Part shown: in pieces, positions 43,711 to 53,436 of the stretch
How positions within the stretch are numbered: position 1 is the stretch's first letter
How the letters are laid out: every line of letters begins with the position of its first letter
Source of the DNA: Lacibacter sp. H407
GTDB taxonomy: Bacteria; Bacteroidota; Bacteroidia; Chitinophagales; Chitinophagaceae
NCBI RefSeq assembly: GCF_037892605.1
Contig: NZ_JBBKTU010000001.1
Location: 620,001 to 684,000, forward strand
Length of the DNA: 64,000 bases
Reading direction: 5' to 3'
Made by a program: the position numbers and the translations under genes
The notes under the pieces: model-generated
The model's database searches: none
What the model saw: the letters and a program-made list of their open reading frames with translations, nothing else
What the model was told of the DNA's origin: nothing

Positions 43711-44424
43711 TCAAGTGATGATCCCTAATTTTTCTACGGCCACCTGGGCTGCAATCTGGCTGGCATCTTTTTTATTAAAGGCTTTGCCTTCTGCTATTAC
43801 TTCGCCATCCACTACCGCACCAATGGTAAATAACCTTCGGCCGTTTTCCAAACGCTCATCAATGGTTTCAAAATCCAGTGCCTTTCCGTTTTTATTGGCC
43901 CAGCCGTAGAGTTTGTTTTTATGATTGATCTCCAGTAATTCAAGATCTTCCATGAAGAGGTAAGGAACGATCACATTCTTCACGATCCACTTCTGTGTTT
44001 TCTTATAACCAAGATCGAGGTAAATAGCACCTAACAGTGCTTCCAATGTATTCCCGAATATCTGCGAAATTTTAAGGGAGTTATCACCTTTGTTGTAAAT
44101 GGTGATTTTTTTCAGCCCCATCCGCACGGCAATATCATTCAGCGTTACACGGTTCACCATTTTGCTACGCATCTCGGTTAAAAAACCTTCGCCTTTGTAG
44201 GGATATTTTTTGAAAAGATAATCGGCTACCACTGAACTCAACACAGCATCGCCTAAAAACTCAAGACGCTCGTTGTTCTGATCGTTGCCTTCTTTGATCG
44301 ATCGATGACTGAGTGCTGTTTTATACAAATTAAGGTCGCCCGGGCTATAACCTAATATGTTACGGAGGTTACTCTCGAATTTGTTTTTAGCAGGTAATAT
44401 TTGTCGGACCAGATTCCGCACCAT
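43711..44424 (-). CDS. rnc: Ribonuclease III
   Basis: The protein has 237 residues. The catalytic signature NERLEFLGDAVLSSVVADYLF starts at residue 51 and holds the acidic metal ligands; a second acidic cluster lies in NTLEALLGAIYLDLGY. The C-terminal double-stranded RNA-binding domain (about 168-237) ends in KKDASQIAAQVAVEKLG. It cleaves double-stranded RNA in rRNA and mRNA processing. It follows fabF, a common arrangement in this phylum (acpP-fabF-rnc). The start MVRNLVRQILPAKNKFESNL fits homologues. Confidence 0.95.
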   Translation of the reverse strand: MVRNLVRQILPAKNKFESNLRNILGYSPGDLNLYKTALSHRSIKEGNDQNNERLEFLGDAVLSSVVADYLFKKYPYKGEGFLTEMRSKMVNRVTLNDIAVRMGLKKITIYNKGDNSLKISQIFGNTLEALLGAIYLDLGYKKTQKWIVKNVIVPYLFMEDLELLEINHKNKLYGWANKNGKALDFETIDERLENGRRLFTIGAVVDGEVIAEGKAFNKKDASQIAAQVAVEKLGIIT

Positions 44425-44499
44425 ACAGATTTAATCACATCATTAAAATCAGGGGAGCAATCCGCTCTCCGGCCGATGTAGTAACAAATCTAAAGTAAA

Positions 44500-45750
44500 T
44501 CAGGAATATTTTTTTACAATAACAGAAGCATTATGTCCACCAAATCCAAACGTATTGCTCAAAGCAGCCCGTACCGTACGTTTCTGTGCTTTGTTAAACG
44601 TGAAATTTAATTTGGGATCAAGCTCCGGATCGTCTGTAAAATGATTAATAGTAGGTGGAATGATATCGTGCACCACACTCATTACACAGGCAATGGCTTC
44701 CAATGCACCCGCTGCACCAAGGCAATGACCCGTCATTGATTTGGTAGAACTAATGTTGAGATTGTACGCATGCTCACCAAATACACTCATGATGGCTTTG
44801 GTTTCTGCAATATCGCCGAGCGGTGTAGAAGTGCCGTGTACGTTGATATAATCGATATCAGATGGCTGTAAGCCTGCATCTTTCAATGCAACGGTCATTA
44901 CATTTTTTGCACCAAGCCCTTCGGGGTGAGGGGCTGTTATATGATGAGCATCGGCAGTGGCACCACCACCGGCTATTTCACAATAAATTTTTGCACCACG
45001 TTGTAACGCATGTTCGAGGCTTTCCAGCACTAACATTCCTGCTCCTTCGCCCATCACAAAACCATCACGGTCCTTATCAAACGGACGACTTGCAGTTGCA
45101 GGATCATCGTTACGCTCACTCAATGCTTTCATGGCGTTGAAACCACCAACACCTGCAGCACTTACCACTGCTTCGCTACCACCGGTTAAAATGATATCTG
45201 CTTTACCGAGGCGTATATTATCGTACGCATCAATAATCGCATTGGTAGATGAAGCACATGCTGATACAACTGCAAAATTGGGACCTCTGAAACCATGACG
45301 CATAGAGATTTGTCCGGCTGCAATATCGAGGATCATCTTTGGAATAAAGAAAGGATTGAAACGGGGTGTTCCATCACCATTGGCAAAGTTGACCACTTCT
45401 TCCTGAAAGGTAATAAGGCCGCCAATACCACTTGCGAAGATGACACCTACACGATCTACATCAACATTGTCTTTACTGATGCCGGCATCTTTTACAGCCT
45501 GATCACTAACAACCAATGCAAATTGGGTAAAGCGATCGATCTTTCTCGCTTCCTTCCTGTCCAAATAAGTTGTTGGATCAAAATCTTTCACCTCGCAGGC
45601 AAAACGTGTTTTGAACTTCGAACAATCAAATTGCTTGATGTGATCAGCACCAGATACACCATTAGTCAAACCCTCCCAATATTCATCAAGAGTTTTGCCT
45701 AATGGTGTAAGGGCACCAATTCCGGTAACTACTACTCGTTTGAGCTCCAT
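44500..45750 (-). CDS. fabF: Beta-ketoacyl-ACP synthase II
   Basis: The protein has 416 residues with the thiolase-type condensing fold. The active-site Cys is in VVSACASSTNAI (near 164), the first His in INVHGTSTPLGD (near 304) and the second in TGHCLGAAGALE (near 341). It extends acyl-ACP with malonyl-ACP in fatty-acid synthesis. It is encoded directly downstream of acpP (45 bases between them) and upstream of rnc. The length and the MELKRVVVTGIGALTPLGKT start are normal. Confidence 0.95.
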   Translation of the reverse strand: MELKRVVVTGIGALTPLGKTLDEYWEGLTNGVSGADHIKQFDCSKFKTRFACEVKDFDPTTYLDRKEARKIDRFTQFALVVSDQAVKDAGISKDNVDVDRVGVIFASGIGGLITFQEEVVNFANGDGTPRFNPFFIPKMILDIAAGQISMRHGFRGPNFAVVSACASSTNAIIDAYDNIRLGKADIILTGGSEAVVSAAGVGGFNAMKALSERNDDPATASRPFDKDRDGFVMGEGAGMLVLESLEHALQRGAKIYCEIAGGGATADAHHITAPHPEGLGAKNVMTVALKDAGLQPSDIDYINVHGTSTPLGDIAETKAIMSVFGEHAYNLNISSTKSMTGHCLGAAGALEAIACVMSVVHDIIPPTINHFTDDPELDPKLNFTFNKAQKRTVRAALSNTFGFGGHNASVIVKKYS

Positions 45751-45795
45751 AAGTTGCCTGGGAAAGATTAATTACACTGAATATCCAGTGGTGAA

Positions 45796-46032
45796 TTACT
45801 TAGCGTGTTCTTCTAAATAAGCTACTGCCTGACCAACCGTTGTGATGGTTTCAGCTTGTTCATCGGGAATAGAGATGTTAAACTCCTTTTCAAATTCCAT
45901 GATCAGTTCAACTGTGTCTAATGAATCAGCTCCCAGATCATTGGTAAAAGAAGCTTCAGGATTTACTTCTGACTCTTCAACACCTAACTTGTCTACGATG
46001 ATTTTTTTTACTCTTGCTGCGATGTCTGACAT
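45796..46032 (-). CDS. acpP: Acyl carrier protein
   Basis: The protein has 78 residues when begun at ATG 46032 ([20 protein letters not shown]). The phosphopantetheine serine is S37 in [11 protein letters not shown]. The longer frame to 46242 adds 70 residues unlike any ACP and passes through the promoter box at 46059-46066, so it was rejected. The protein is strongly acidic, as expected. It carries acyl chains as thioesters for the fatty-acid synthase enzymes; its downstream neighbour fabF is a direct partner. It opens the acpP-fabF-rnc operon. Confidence 0.96.
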   Translation of the reverse strand: MSDIAARVKKIIVDKLGVEESEVNPEASFTNDLGADSLDTVELIMEFEKEFNISIPDEQAETITTVGQAVAYLEEHAK

Positions 46033-46058
46033 TGTCGTAATAATTTGGTTACAGGTTG

Positions 46059-46066
46059 CAAAAATA
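46059..46066 (-). promoter_or_regulatory. Promoter -7 box (TATTTTTG) for the acpP-fabF-rnc operon
   Basis: Exact TANNTTTG match on the minus strand with 26 bases between the box and the acpP ATG at 46032. TTG about 22 bases upstream may be the -33 part. Confidence 0.55.
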
Positions 46067-46260
46067 GAGTTTTTACTCAATTGGCAAGCGTTCTGATAAA
46101 ATTGTCTGAAACTGTTCATTTTCAGGAAGTTTCCCCGTATTTTAAGCCGCTTCAGAAAAACAAGACAAGCTGGGTAACCATCAAACGTGAAACCAGACAT
46201 GTACGACTGTTTGTTTTTACCTAAAAAAATGTAACTTGTCAATCCTGCTTAAACTTACTT

Positions 46261-46692
46261 ATGGCGCTGAAACAAATCGACTTTGGAACTTCTGAATACC
46301 GTCAAATGCTCAGTTTGCGGTATGAGATACTACGCAAACCGCTTGGGCTGCAATTTACTCCCGAAGAGTTGGAGCATGAAAAGAACGACATCCTGATTGC
46401 TGCATTTGAGGAGGAAAAGATGCTCGGCTGCTGCTTTTTAACTGCAATCGATAGCCAACATGTAAAGCTTCGGCAATTGGCGGTGCAGAATAATCTGCAG
46501 GGAAAAGGCATTGGCGCATCGTTAATGAATTTTGCTGAAAACATTGCCAGAGACAGAGGTTTCCGCTCCATTCAACTCAATGCCCGTAAAGCAGCACTTG
46601 AGTTTTTTGAAAAGCAGGGATACAAAACAGAAGGCGATGAATTTATACAACTTGGGATTCCGCACTTTTTAATGAAGAAAAAATTGCGGTAG
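46261..46692 (+). CDS. GNAT family N-acetyltransferase
   Basis: The protein has 143 residues. The acetyl-CoA binding motif A is LRQLAVQNNLQGKGIGASLM, with QGKGIG near 80-85 forming the phosphate loop. Motif B follows as IQLNARKAALEFFEKQGYKT. The N-terminal MALKQIDFGTSEYRQMLSLR resembles small ElaA/YjgM-like family members. The substrate is unknown. The gene is divergent from acpP and converges with the LytTR regulator gene, with 22 bases between their ends and no clear terminator. Confidence 0.88.
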   Translation: MALKQIDFGTSEYRQMLSLRYEILRKPLGLQFTPEELEHEKNDILIAAFEEEKMLGCCFLTAIDSQHVKLRQLAVQNNLQGKGIGASLMNFAENIARDRGFRSIQLNARKAALEFFEKQGYKTEGDEFIQLGIPHFLMKKKLR

Positions 46693-46714
46693 TATTTTAT
46701 TATTCCGGCTTCTG

Positions 46715-47440
46715 TTACAATTGCCGCTGATGCTCCTGCAATTTTTCCATGACTGATTGTTTGTATAAACGTCCGATCGGGATTTCTTTTGATGCCAATT
46801 GAACTGAGAGGGCATTGTATCCGGTCAATTTACTTAATGAAACCATATACGACCGGTGAATACGTAAAAACATATGCTCCGATAACAGATTTTCGAAAGC
46901 AGTAATGGATTGCTTCACCAGGAAATGCTTGTCTCCGGTAAGAAATACCATCACATAATCTTTCCAGCTTTCGATATACTCAATTTCGTTCACAAAGATC
47001 TTCTTCATATCCTTGTCCACTTTCAGGTAAACAAATGCAGCTGAATTGGAGGTTTCGCCTGTTGATACAGAAGAGGTTTCTTTTCCCATCAGTCGATTAA
47101 GCTTGGTAATGGCCTTAAAGAAACGTTCAAACGAAACAGGTTTCACCAGGTAATCAACAGCATCCAACTCAAACCCATCAACAGCATATTCACGATAGGC
47201 TGTAACAAAGATCACTTTTGGAGGGTGTGAAAGATTTTTCAAAAACTCAGTACCGATAATACGGGGCATTTTTATGTCAAGAAAAATTACATCCACGGCT
47301 TTTTGGTGAAGTATATCTAAAGCTTCAATGGCATTTCTGCATTGGCCCACAATTTCAAGCCCGTTTATGGAAGAAATATATCTTGCCAATACTTGTAATG
47401 CAGGTGGCTCATCATCTATAAGCAGGCAGCGAAGTTTCAT
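46715..47440 (-). CDS. LytTR-family response regulator
   Basis: The protein has 241 residues. The receiver domain (1-120) has the acidic pair in LIDDEPPAL, the phospho-acceptor Asp in VDVIFLDIKMPRI (near 56), and K in DYLVKPVSF. The LytTR DNA-binding domain (about 135-238) has FVNEIEYIESWKDYVMVF and FLRIHRSYMVSLSKLTGYN. It overlaps the 3' end of the histidine kinase gene by 29 bases, so the two are translated from one mRNA and form a pair. LytTR regulators often control exopolysaccharide, autolysis or virulence genes; the targets here are unknown. Confidence 0.93.
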   Translation of the reverse strand: MKLRCLLIDDEPPALQVLARYISSINGLEIVGQCRNAIEALDILHQKAVDVIFLDIKMPRIIGTEFLKNLSHPPKVIFVTAYREYAVDGFELDAVDYLVKPVSFERFFKAITKLNRLMGKETSSVSTGETSNSAAFVYLKVDKDMKKIFVNEIEYIESWKDYVMVFLTGDKHFLVKQSITAFENLLSEHMFLRIHRSYMVSLSKLTGYNALSVQLASKEIPIGRLYKQSVMEKLQEHQRQL

Positions 47441-48551
47441 GCCGTATGTTTTGTGCGATGATCAATGGAGAATATGTATTCGCAGTTGCGTGTGCTGCGT
47501 CAGACAAAATAAGCATCAGCGACACAACATAGAAATTCCCTTCATCATTAATTTTCAATTCGTATTTACCTTGGTAAAGAAGCTCAAGACGCTTTTTAAC
47601 GTTGTTGATACCAATACCATTTTTACTTTCCTGTACATACTCGTTTTTACTGTTTACAATTTTGCACAGGATCGTATCATTTTTTACCGAAATGTCTACA
47701 CCCAGCCATGGTTGCTCAATTTGTTCTGAAGCACCATGCTTAAACGCATTTTCCAAAAAGGGAAGTAGCAATAACGGGGCGATAAATTTGTCTTTTATTT
47801 CGCCGCTTACGTTCCAGGATATTTCAATTTTATTTCCATAACGTTCCTTTTCCAGATCAAGATAATTTTTCATGATCTCGATTTCTTTCTCAAGCCGCAC
47901 TTCTTCTGTTTTACAATCGTATAGCATATAACTAAGCAGCGATGATAATTTTAAAATAAGCCCTGGTGTTTTGGGTGAATTATCGAGTGAAAATGAATAG
48001 ATGTTATTGAGTGTGTTGAATAGAAAATGCGGATGAACCTGTGCTTTCAACAACTGAAGTTCTGCAGTTGCTTTTTCCTGTTGTACACGCATCCACTCTC
48101 TTTGCTTGATCGTCCACAGCTTAAAGAATTTTATGATCATAGGGCTTGCTGCAGAAGTAGTCATGCATAAATAGCAAAATGCGAGTGGCCCTCTTGGAAG
48201 AATATTATCTAAGCCCATTGCTTCCTGCGCAGGAATTAATACATAACTTCTGTAACCCGCATCAATGTAAAGCCCAAGTATCCCCCATAACAACACCAGC
48301 AAAAAAAACTGCCACAATCTTCCTTTTAATAAAAGATATGGAATAGCACCGTATACTAACGGATAGCCGAATAATATAAACGCAGGCACCCACATGATCA
48401 TATTGATCAGTTGCCGGCCATATGAAAGCGGTACCCCTATCACTACCCAGAATGCAGCCCATATAGCAATATGAAATGTCCAATAAAACAAATGACGCCA
48501 TACACGATAGCGGGGAGAAAAAATAAAGTCGTTATATAAAAAGGAGTTCAT
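47412..48551 (-). CDS. LytS-type sensor histidine kinase
   Basis: The protein has 379 residues. Four hydrophobic segments lie in the first ~150 residues. A His_kinase domain follows with QVHPHFLFNTLNNIYSFSLD (near 172-191), where the first His of HFLFN is the phospho-acceptor type of this family. The ATPase part has FIAPLLLLPFLENAFKHG (N-box) and NGIGINNVKKRLELLY. No extracellular sensing domain is evident, so the membrane segments may sense directly. Its stop lies inside the cognate LytTR regulator gene, which starts at 47440. Confidence 0.9.
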   Translation of the reverse strand: MNSFLYNDFIFSPRYRVWRHLFYWTFHIAIWAAFWVVIGVPLSYGRQLINMIMWVPAFILFGYPLVYGAIPYLLLKGRLWQFFLLVLLWGILGLYIDAGYRSYVLIPAQEAMGLDNILPRGPLAFCYLCMTTSAASPMIIKFFKLWTIKQREWMRVQQEKATAELQLLKAQVHPHFLFNTLNNIYSFSLDNSPKTPGLILKLSSLLSYMLYDCKTEEVRLEKEIEIMKNYLDLEKERYGNKIEISWNVSGEIKDKFIAPLLLLPFLENAFKHGASEQIEQPWLGVDISVKNDTILCKIVNSKNEYVQESKNGIGINNVKKRLELLYQGKYELKINDEGNFYVVSLMLILSDAAHATANTYSPLIIAQNIRHETSLPAYR

Positions 48552-48822
48552 GAATTTGTCAACTACAAGTTAAACAATTGGCTGCAATCATTTTCATCCT
48601 GAATGCATGTAATAGACCAACCGCAAATATTTCCGACAAACAACTTGTTTTTCTGCCAAAAGCCTTTTGCCCAAATCGATCTGCTTTATTTCTACGAAAC
48701 AAGTACGTTCAGCGAATACAGATCAACAGCGCCATCACTACTATTTATCTTGTTTCAATAAAATGAAGAGACTTATGAACACAACATCAAACTACATATT
48801 ATCAATCACAAAACACTTCATT

Positions 48823-50193
48823 ATGAAAAAGAACATTCTCTATGCATTTCTATTTACATCACTAACACTTATTCACTATTCCTGTCAGAAAGAAATTTCT
48901 GTTTCAGGCAAAGAAACATTAGCTGGAATAACAGTAAGAAACAGCGATCAGGGTCACTTACAACAAACCAAAACATTCTCTTCCGATGTTGCAATTCAAT
49001 GGATGAACATGCAGGTGTGGCAGATGTATAAGTATCCGGGCATAGTTGGCAATGTGGCTTACTCACGTCATTATGCATACAGCGGAATTGCATTATATGA
49101 AGCAGTAGTACCCGGTATGCCTGCCTACCAGTCCATCGCTCCACAACTGAATGGGTTGAGCGGTTTGCCCAAAACAAAACCCGGCGCAGGTTATCATTGG
49201 GCTGCCAGCGCCAATGCAGCATTAGCTTCTATCAACAAAAAGCTTTTTCCTGCCGCCAGCGCTGAGAACAAAGCTGCTATGGATGAACTGGAAGCAACAC
49301 TGCTTGCACAATACAGTAGTGAAGCTGATGCGGCCATCATCGAACGATCTGTTGCATTTGGCAAAGCAGTTGCCGAAGCTGTATTTAATTGGTCCGAAAC
49401 AGATGGCTATCAGAATAGTAATAACCCCTATACGGCACCTGCAGGAAAAAGCGGTGGCATTTATTGGACAGCGCCCAATCCAATGCCGGTTCATAGTTTA
49501 CCATATATCGGTAACCTTCGTCGTATCGTTTTAAATAGTGGCGAAGGAGCAGAATTACCTCCACCTCCTTATGATGAACTTGAGGCCATGACCATTGAAG
49601 TGATCAACGCTAAACCTGCGCCCGGTACCAATGAATTTAAAATGGCTTTCTGGTGGAGAGATTTTCCCGGCACCAGTACCCCCGGCCACTATGTAAGCAT
49701 CTTAAGACAAGTGTTACAAAAAGAACATGCAAGTCTTGATATTGCAGCGCTTGCGTATGCTTTGGGCGGTATTATTGATGTTGATATTACCATCAGCACC
49801 TGGCAGGACAAATACAAATATCTTTTAGCACGGCCTTTTAATTATGATGATGTGATTGGTCAATCATTTCTACCTCTGCTTGGTGCCCCGCATCCTGAAT
49901 ATCCTGCAGGCCACGCAACGTTATCTTCTGCAAATGCAGAAGCAATGACCGCTGTATTCGGTGATAATTATTCTTTTACTGACAGTACATTTTATATTTA
50001 TGAAACCACCAATCCTGTAGGAAGCAAACAACCTCCCCGCTATTTTAATTCATTTCGTGCGGCAGGAGAAGAAGCTGGCTGGTCAAGATTGTACGGTGGT
50101 ATTCATTACAGACAATCAATTGAAGCCGGGTTTTGGCAAGGAAGAAAAGTTGCACATAATATTATCTCGAATCTGAAATTTCTGAAAGATTGA
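48823..50193 (+). CDS. Vanadium-dependent haloperoxidase/PAP2-family lipoprotein
   Basis: ATG 48823 gives MKKNILYAFLFTSLTLIHYS followed by C, a lipobox-like end; longer starts at 48667 and 48772 lack a signal peptide. The protein has 456 residues. The vanadate or phosphate pocket is visible in order: Lys and Arg-Pro in YKYLLARPFNYDD (near 331-343), PAGHATLSSANAE (near 360-372) and SRLYGGIHYRQSIEAG (near 422-437), which carries the second His. This arrangement fits bacterial vanadium haloperoxidase-like members of the PAP2 superfamily; acid-phosphatase activity is an alternative. The 271 bases upstream contain no recognised gene. It is monocistronic with a bidirectional terminator downstream. 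Confidence 0.85.
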   Translation: MKKNILYAFLFTSLTLIHYSCQKEISVSGKETLAGITVRNSDQGHLQQTKTFSSDVAIQWMNMQVWQMYKYPGIVGNVAYSRHYAYSGIALYEAVVPGMPAYQSIAPQLNGLSGLPKTKPGAGYHWAASANAALASINKKLFPAASAENKAAMDELEATLLAQYSSEADAAIIERSVAFGKAVAEAVFNWSETDGYQNSNNPYTAPAGKSGGIYWTAPNPMPVHSLPYIGNLRRIVLNSGEGAELPPPPYDELEAMTIEVINAKPAPGTNEFKMAFWWRDFPGTSTPGHYVSILRQVLQKEHASLDIAALAYALGGIIDVDITISTWQDKYKYLLARPFNYDDVIGQSFLPLLGAPHPEYPAGHATLSSANAEAMTAVFGDNYSFTDSTFYIYETTNPVGSKQPPRYFNSFRAAGEEAGWSRLYGGIHYRQSIEAGFWQGRKVAHNIISNLKFLKD

Positions 50194-50252
50194 CCGGCTG
50201 TTGCTGACAAAACACAGCACCACAAAAATTGTAAAGCCACATCTATAAAACA

Positions 50253-50276
50253 AAAGGGAGTCTTTCGACTCCCTTT
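50253..50276. terminator. Bidirectional terminator between the haloperoxidase-like gene and atpA
   Basis: AAAGGGAGTC (50253-50262) pairs with GACTCCCTTT (50267-50276) around TTTC. It directly follows atpA on the minus strand, which shows that the operon ends there. Confidence 0.85.
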
Positions 50277-50299
50277 CCTATTTCACTTCTTTCTTATAA

Positions 50300-51880
50300 T
50301 TATGCTTTATATTGAGGAATCAGGCTGTTTGCCATGTCCACCATTTTCTTGATACCATCTTCAGGTAAAGCACCTTTCTTAAACTCAGCTAGAACTTCCG
50401 GTAATTTAACTTCCATTTCGTGTAAGAAATGTTCTTCAAATTCCTTCATTTTACGAATAGGTACAGCATTCAACAAACCATTAGTACCGAGGTAGATGAT
50501 CGCAATTTGATTTTCTACTTTAAATGGAGAGTATTGTGCCTGCTTCAGAATTTCCACGTTACGTCCACCCTTATCAATTACAGATTTTGTAGCAGCATCC
50601 ATATCACCACCAAACTTAGAGAAGGCTTCCAACTCACGGTACAATGCCTGATCCAGTTTCAAAGTACCGGCTACTTTCTTCATTGATTTGATCTGAGCGT
50701 TACCACCCACACGGCTTACTGAGATACCTACGTTGATCGCCGGACGGATACCTGCGTTGAACAAGTTACCTTCCAGGAAGATCTGACCATCGGTAATTGA
50801 GATCACGTTTGTAGGAATGTATGCAGATACGTCACCGGCTTGTGTTTCAATGATCGGCAATGCAGTTAACGAACCTCCACCTTTTACAAGGTGCTTGATG
50901 CTGTCTGGTACATCATTCATATTCTTAGCAACACTGTCATCATTGATCACTTTTGCAGCACGCTCAAGCAAACGACTGTGGAGATAGAATACATCACCAG
51001 GATATGCTTCACGACCCGGAGGACGTTTCAGCAACAATGATACTTCACGATAAGCAACGGCCTGTTTTGAAAGATCATCATAAATGATCAATGCAGGACG
51101 TCCGGTATCACGGAAGAACTCACCAAGTGCTGCACCCGCATACGGAGCGTAGAACTGCTGAGGAGCCGGATCACTTGCAGAAGCCGCAACGATGGTTGTG
51201 AACTTCATTGCACCATTATCTTCCAGTGTTTTCATAACACCGGCGATCGTTGATGCTTTTTGACCAATGGCCACATAAATACAATATACAGGCTTACCTG
51301 CTTCGAAGAATTCTTTTTGGTTGATGATGGTATCAACAGCAATCGCTGTTTTACCAGTTTGGCGATCACCAATGATCAACTCACGCTGACCACGACCGAT
51401 CGGGATCATCGCATCAATCGCTTTGATACCTGTTTGCAATGGTTCTTTTACCGGCTCACGGAAGATTACACCCGGTGCTTTACGCTCCAATGGCATTTCA
51501 TATAATTCACCTGTGATGGGACCTTTGCCATCAATTGGTTCGCCCAACACGTTGATCACACGTCCGCACATTCCTTCGCCCACTTTGATCGAAGCGATCT
51601 GTGAAGTACGACGCACATTCGAACCTTCTTTGATATCTTTTCCTTCACCCATCAATACCACACCCACATTATCTTCTTCAAGGTTCAATGCAATGGCACG
51701 TACACCATTATCGAATTCTACCAGTTCACCGTAGCGAACATTGTTCAATCCATATACACGGGCAATACCATCACCCACTTGTAATACGGTACCTACTTCT
51801 TCCAAATCAGCACCAACATTGAAATTGCTTAACTGCTGGCGAAGTATCGCTGAAATCTCATCCGGTTTAATATCTGCCAT
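50300..51880 (-). CDS. atpA: ATP synthase F1 subunit alpha
   Basis: The protein has 526 residues. The Walker A loop is [15 protein letters not shown] (near 170-184). The conserved arginine-finger segment [20 protein letters not shown] lies near 373, and [20 protein letters not shown] near 287 is typical of alpha. Together with beta it forms the F1 hexamer. It is the last gene of this operon. In most relatives atpG comes directly after atpA, but here a terminator follows 24 bases after the stop. Confidence 0.96.
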   Translation of the reverse strand: MADIKPDEISAILRQQLSNFNVGADLEEVGTVLQVGDGIARVYGLNNVRYGELVEFDNGVRAIALNLEEDNVGVVLMGEGKDIKEGSNVRRTSQIASIKVGEGMCGRVINVLGEPIDGKGPITGELYEMPLERKAPGVIFREPVKEPLQTGIKAIDAMIPIGRGQRELIIGDRQTGKTAIAVDTIINQKEFFEAGKPVYCIYVAIGQKASTIAGVMKTLEDNGAMKFTTIVAASASDPAPQQFYAPYAGAALGEFFRDTGRPALIIYDDLSKQAVAYREVSLLLKRPPGREAYPGDVFYLHSRLLERAAKVINDDSVAKNMNDVPDSIKHLVKGGGSLTALPIIETQAGDVSAYIPTNVISITDGQIFLEGNLFNAGIRPAINVGISVSRVGGNAQIKSMKKVAGTLKLDQALYRELEAFSKFGGDMDAATKSVIDKGGRNVEILKQAQYSPFKVENQIAIIYLGTNGLLNAVPIRKMKEFEEHFLHEMEVKLPEVLAEFKKGALPEDGIKKMVDMANSLIPQYKA

Positions 51881-51939
51881 GACGCTTTATTTAACCCCCA
51901 TGCCCAAACGGACGCATGAGGAAAGTTTACAATTGAATT

Positions 51940-52503
51940 TTATCTGATATTCTGTACGTAAATATTTTTCTGGAATTGAGCCTTAAGGTCTCTCAAATCA
52001 CGTGCAATACTTGCATCGATCAGGTTACCGTTGTACTCAAGTTGAAATCCGCCAACAATTCCTTCGTTCACTATGTTTTCCAGTTCCACATGCGCTAACG
52101 ATGCATCAGCCATAACCTTTTTTACGATCGCAGCTTTCAACTCTTCACTTGCAGGTGATACGGTAGTAAGCTTAACACGATGTATACCTTTGATCGCATT
52201 GTATTGCTCAACAAATGCAAACGCAATTTCGGGCAATGTGTTTTCACGGCCTTTCTTTACAATTAAATGAATAAATGCAGCTGCCAATGGGCCGATCTTT
52301 TTGCTGATTACTTCAGTAAGTATTTTATCCTTTACATCAGCCTTGATCACCGGACTGCGCAGCACATTTGTAAACTCTTTGCTTTGCTTGCACACATCCT
52401 GCAAATATTTCATGTCGGTATACACCTGCTCCAATTGATTTTGCTCCTGAGCGATATCAACCAGCGACTTTGCATAACGACCTGCGAGACGGGGATTTTG
52501 CAT
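51940..52503 (-). CDS. atpH: ATP synthase F1 subunit delta
   Basis: The protein has 187 residues. It opens MQNPRLAGRYAKSLVDIAQE, the typical start of delta/OSCP, and ends with the family signature region GIVGGFQLEYNGNLIDASIA then RDLRDLKAQF. It links the F1 hexamer to the b-subunit stalk. The gene lies between atpF and atpA. The gap to atpF (72 bases) holds a copy of the intergenic repeat described at 52546. Confidence 0.93.
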   Translation of the reverse strand: MQNPRLAGRYAKSLVDIAQEQNQLEQVYTDMKYLQDVCKQSKEFTNVLRSPVIKADVKDKILTEVISKKIGPLAAAFIHLIVKKGRENTLPEIAFAFVEQYNAIKGIHRVKLTTVSPASEELKAAIVKKVMADASLAHVELENIVNEGIVGGFQLEYNGNLIDASIARDLRDLKAQFQKNIYVQNIR

Positions 52504-52545
52504 AAAAAATTCAGCTTTTAGCTTTGAGCTTCAGGCTGCGGGCTT

Positions 52546-52571
52546 GTGGCTTGCAGCGAATAGCTTGTTGC
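52546..52571. repeat. Third, diverged copy of the intergenic repeat, in the atpF-atpH gap
   Basis: GTGGC-TT-GCAGCG then AATAGCTTGTTGC. It matches 14155-14180 at 21 of 26 positions. It sits inside the ATP synthase operon, overlapping the end of the gap before atpF's stop. Confidence 0.5.
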
Positions 52572-52575
52572 TGTA

Positions 52576-53070
52576 TTAGTTCAATTTAATTTCTTCAGCC
52601 AATTTGTGGATATACGCTTCCTGATCGGCTTTGTTTGCCAGATCACGACGCAAAATTTTTTCACTTACCTCAATTACCAGGTTGCCGATCTGATTTTTCA
52701 CATCAGTAATAGCAGCCATTTTTTGCTGGTTGATAGCAGCCTGTGTTTCTACCATGATCTTGTTTGCTTCAGCCTTGGCAAGTTCTTTAGCGTCGTTGAT
52801 GATCTTTTCCTTTGTTTCACGTGCTTCTTTGAGCATCTGTGATCTTTCTTCACGGGCTTTGATCAACAATGCTTCGTTCTCGTTTTTCAACTGCGCCATT
52901 TCAGCTTTCACTTTTTCAGCAGTTGCTAACGATTCAGCAATACCCTGCTCCCGTTCGTGCAATCCTTTGATGATAGCAGGCCAGGCGTATTTTTTCAATA
53001 GAAAAAACACAACTAAGAAAGCAACCAATGTCCAGAAAAGTAACCCTAAGGCGGGGGTAAGTAAACCCAT
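52576..53070 (-). CDS. atpF: ATP synthase F0 subunit b
   Basis: The protein has 164 residues: one N-terminal membrane helix (LGLLFWTLVAFLVVFFLLKK) and then a long charged alpha-helical, coiled-coil stretch rich in Glu, Lys and Ala (about 35-135). This is the peripheral stalk that connects F0 to F1 through delta. It lies between atpE and atpH in the expected order. Confidence 0.95.
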   Translation of the reverse strand: MGLLTPALGLLFWTLVAFLVVFFLLKKYAWPAIIKGLHEREQGIAESLATAEKVKAEMAQLKNENEALLIKAREERSQMLKEARETKEKIINDAKELAKAEANKIMVETQAAINQQKMAAITDVKNQIGNLVIEVSEKILRRDLANKADQEAYIHKLAEEIKLN

Positions 53071-53163
53071 GATTTTTTATTTTAAAACGTTCGATGTTAG
53101 TTTAAAAATACTGCATCCTCCGCCCTGTGCTTTGGATGCAGTAAAATGTTTGTGCGGCAATGA

Positions 53164-53436
<273 letters not shown>

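Noticed and set aside
46033-46242. 70-residue N-terminal extension of the acyl carrier protein
   Set aside because: It does not resemble any ACP and contains the operon promoter box at 46059-46066.
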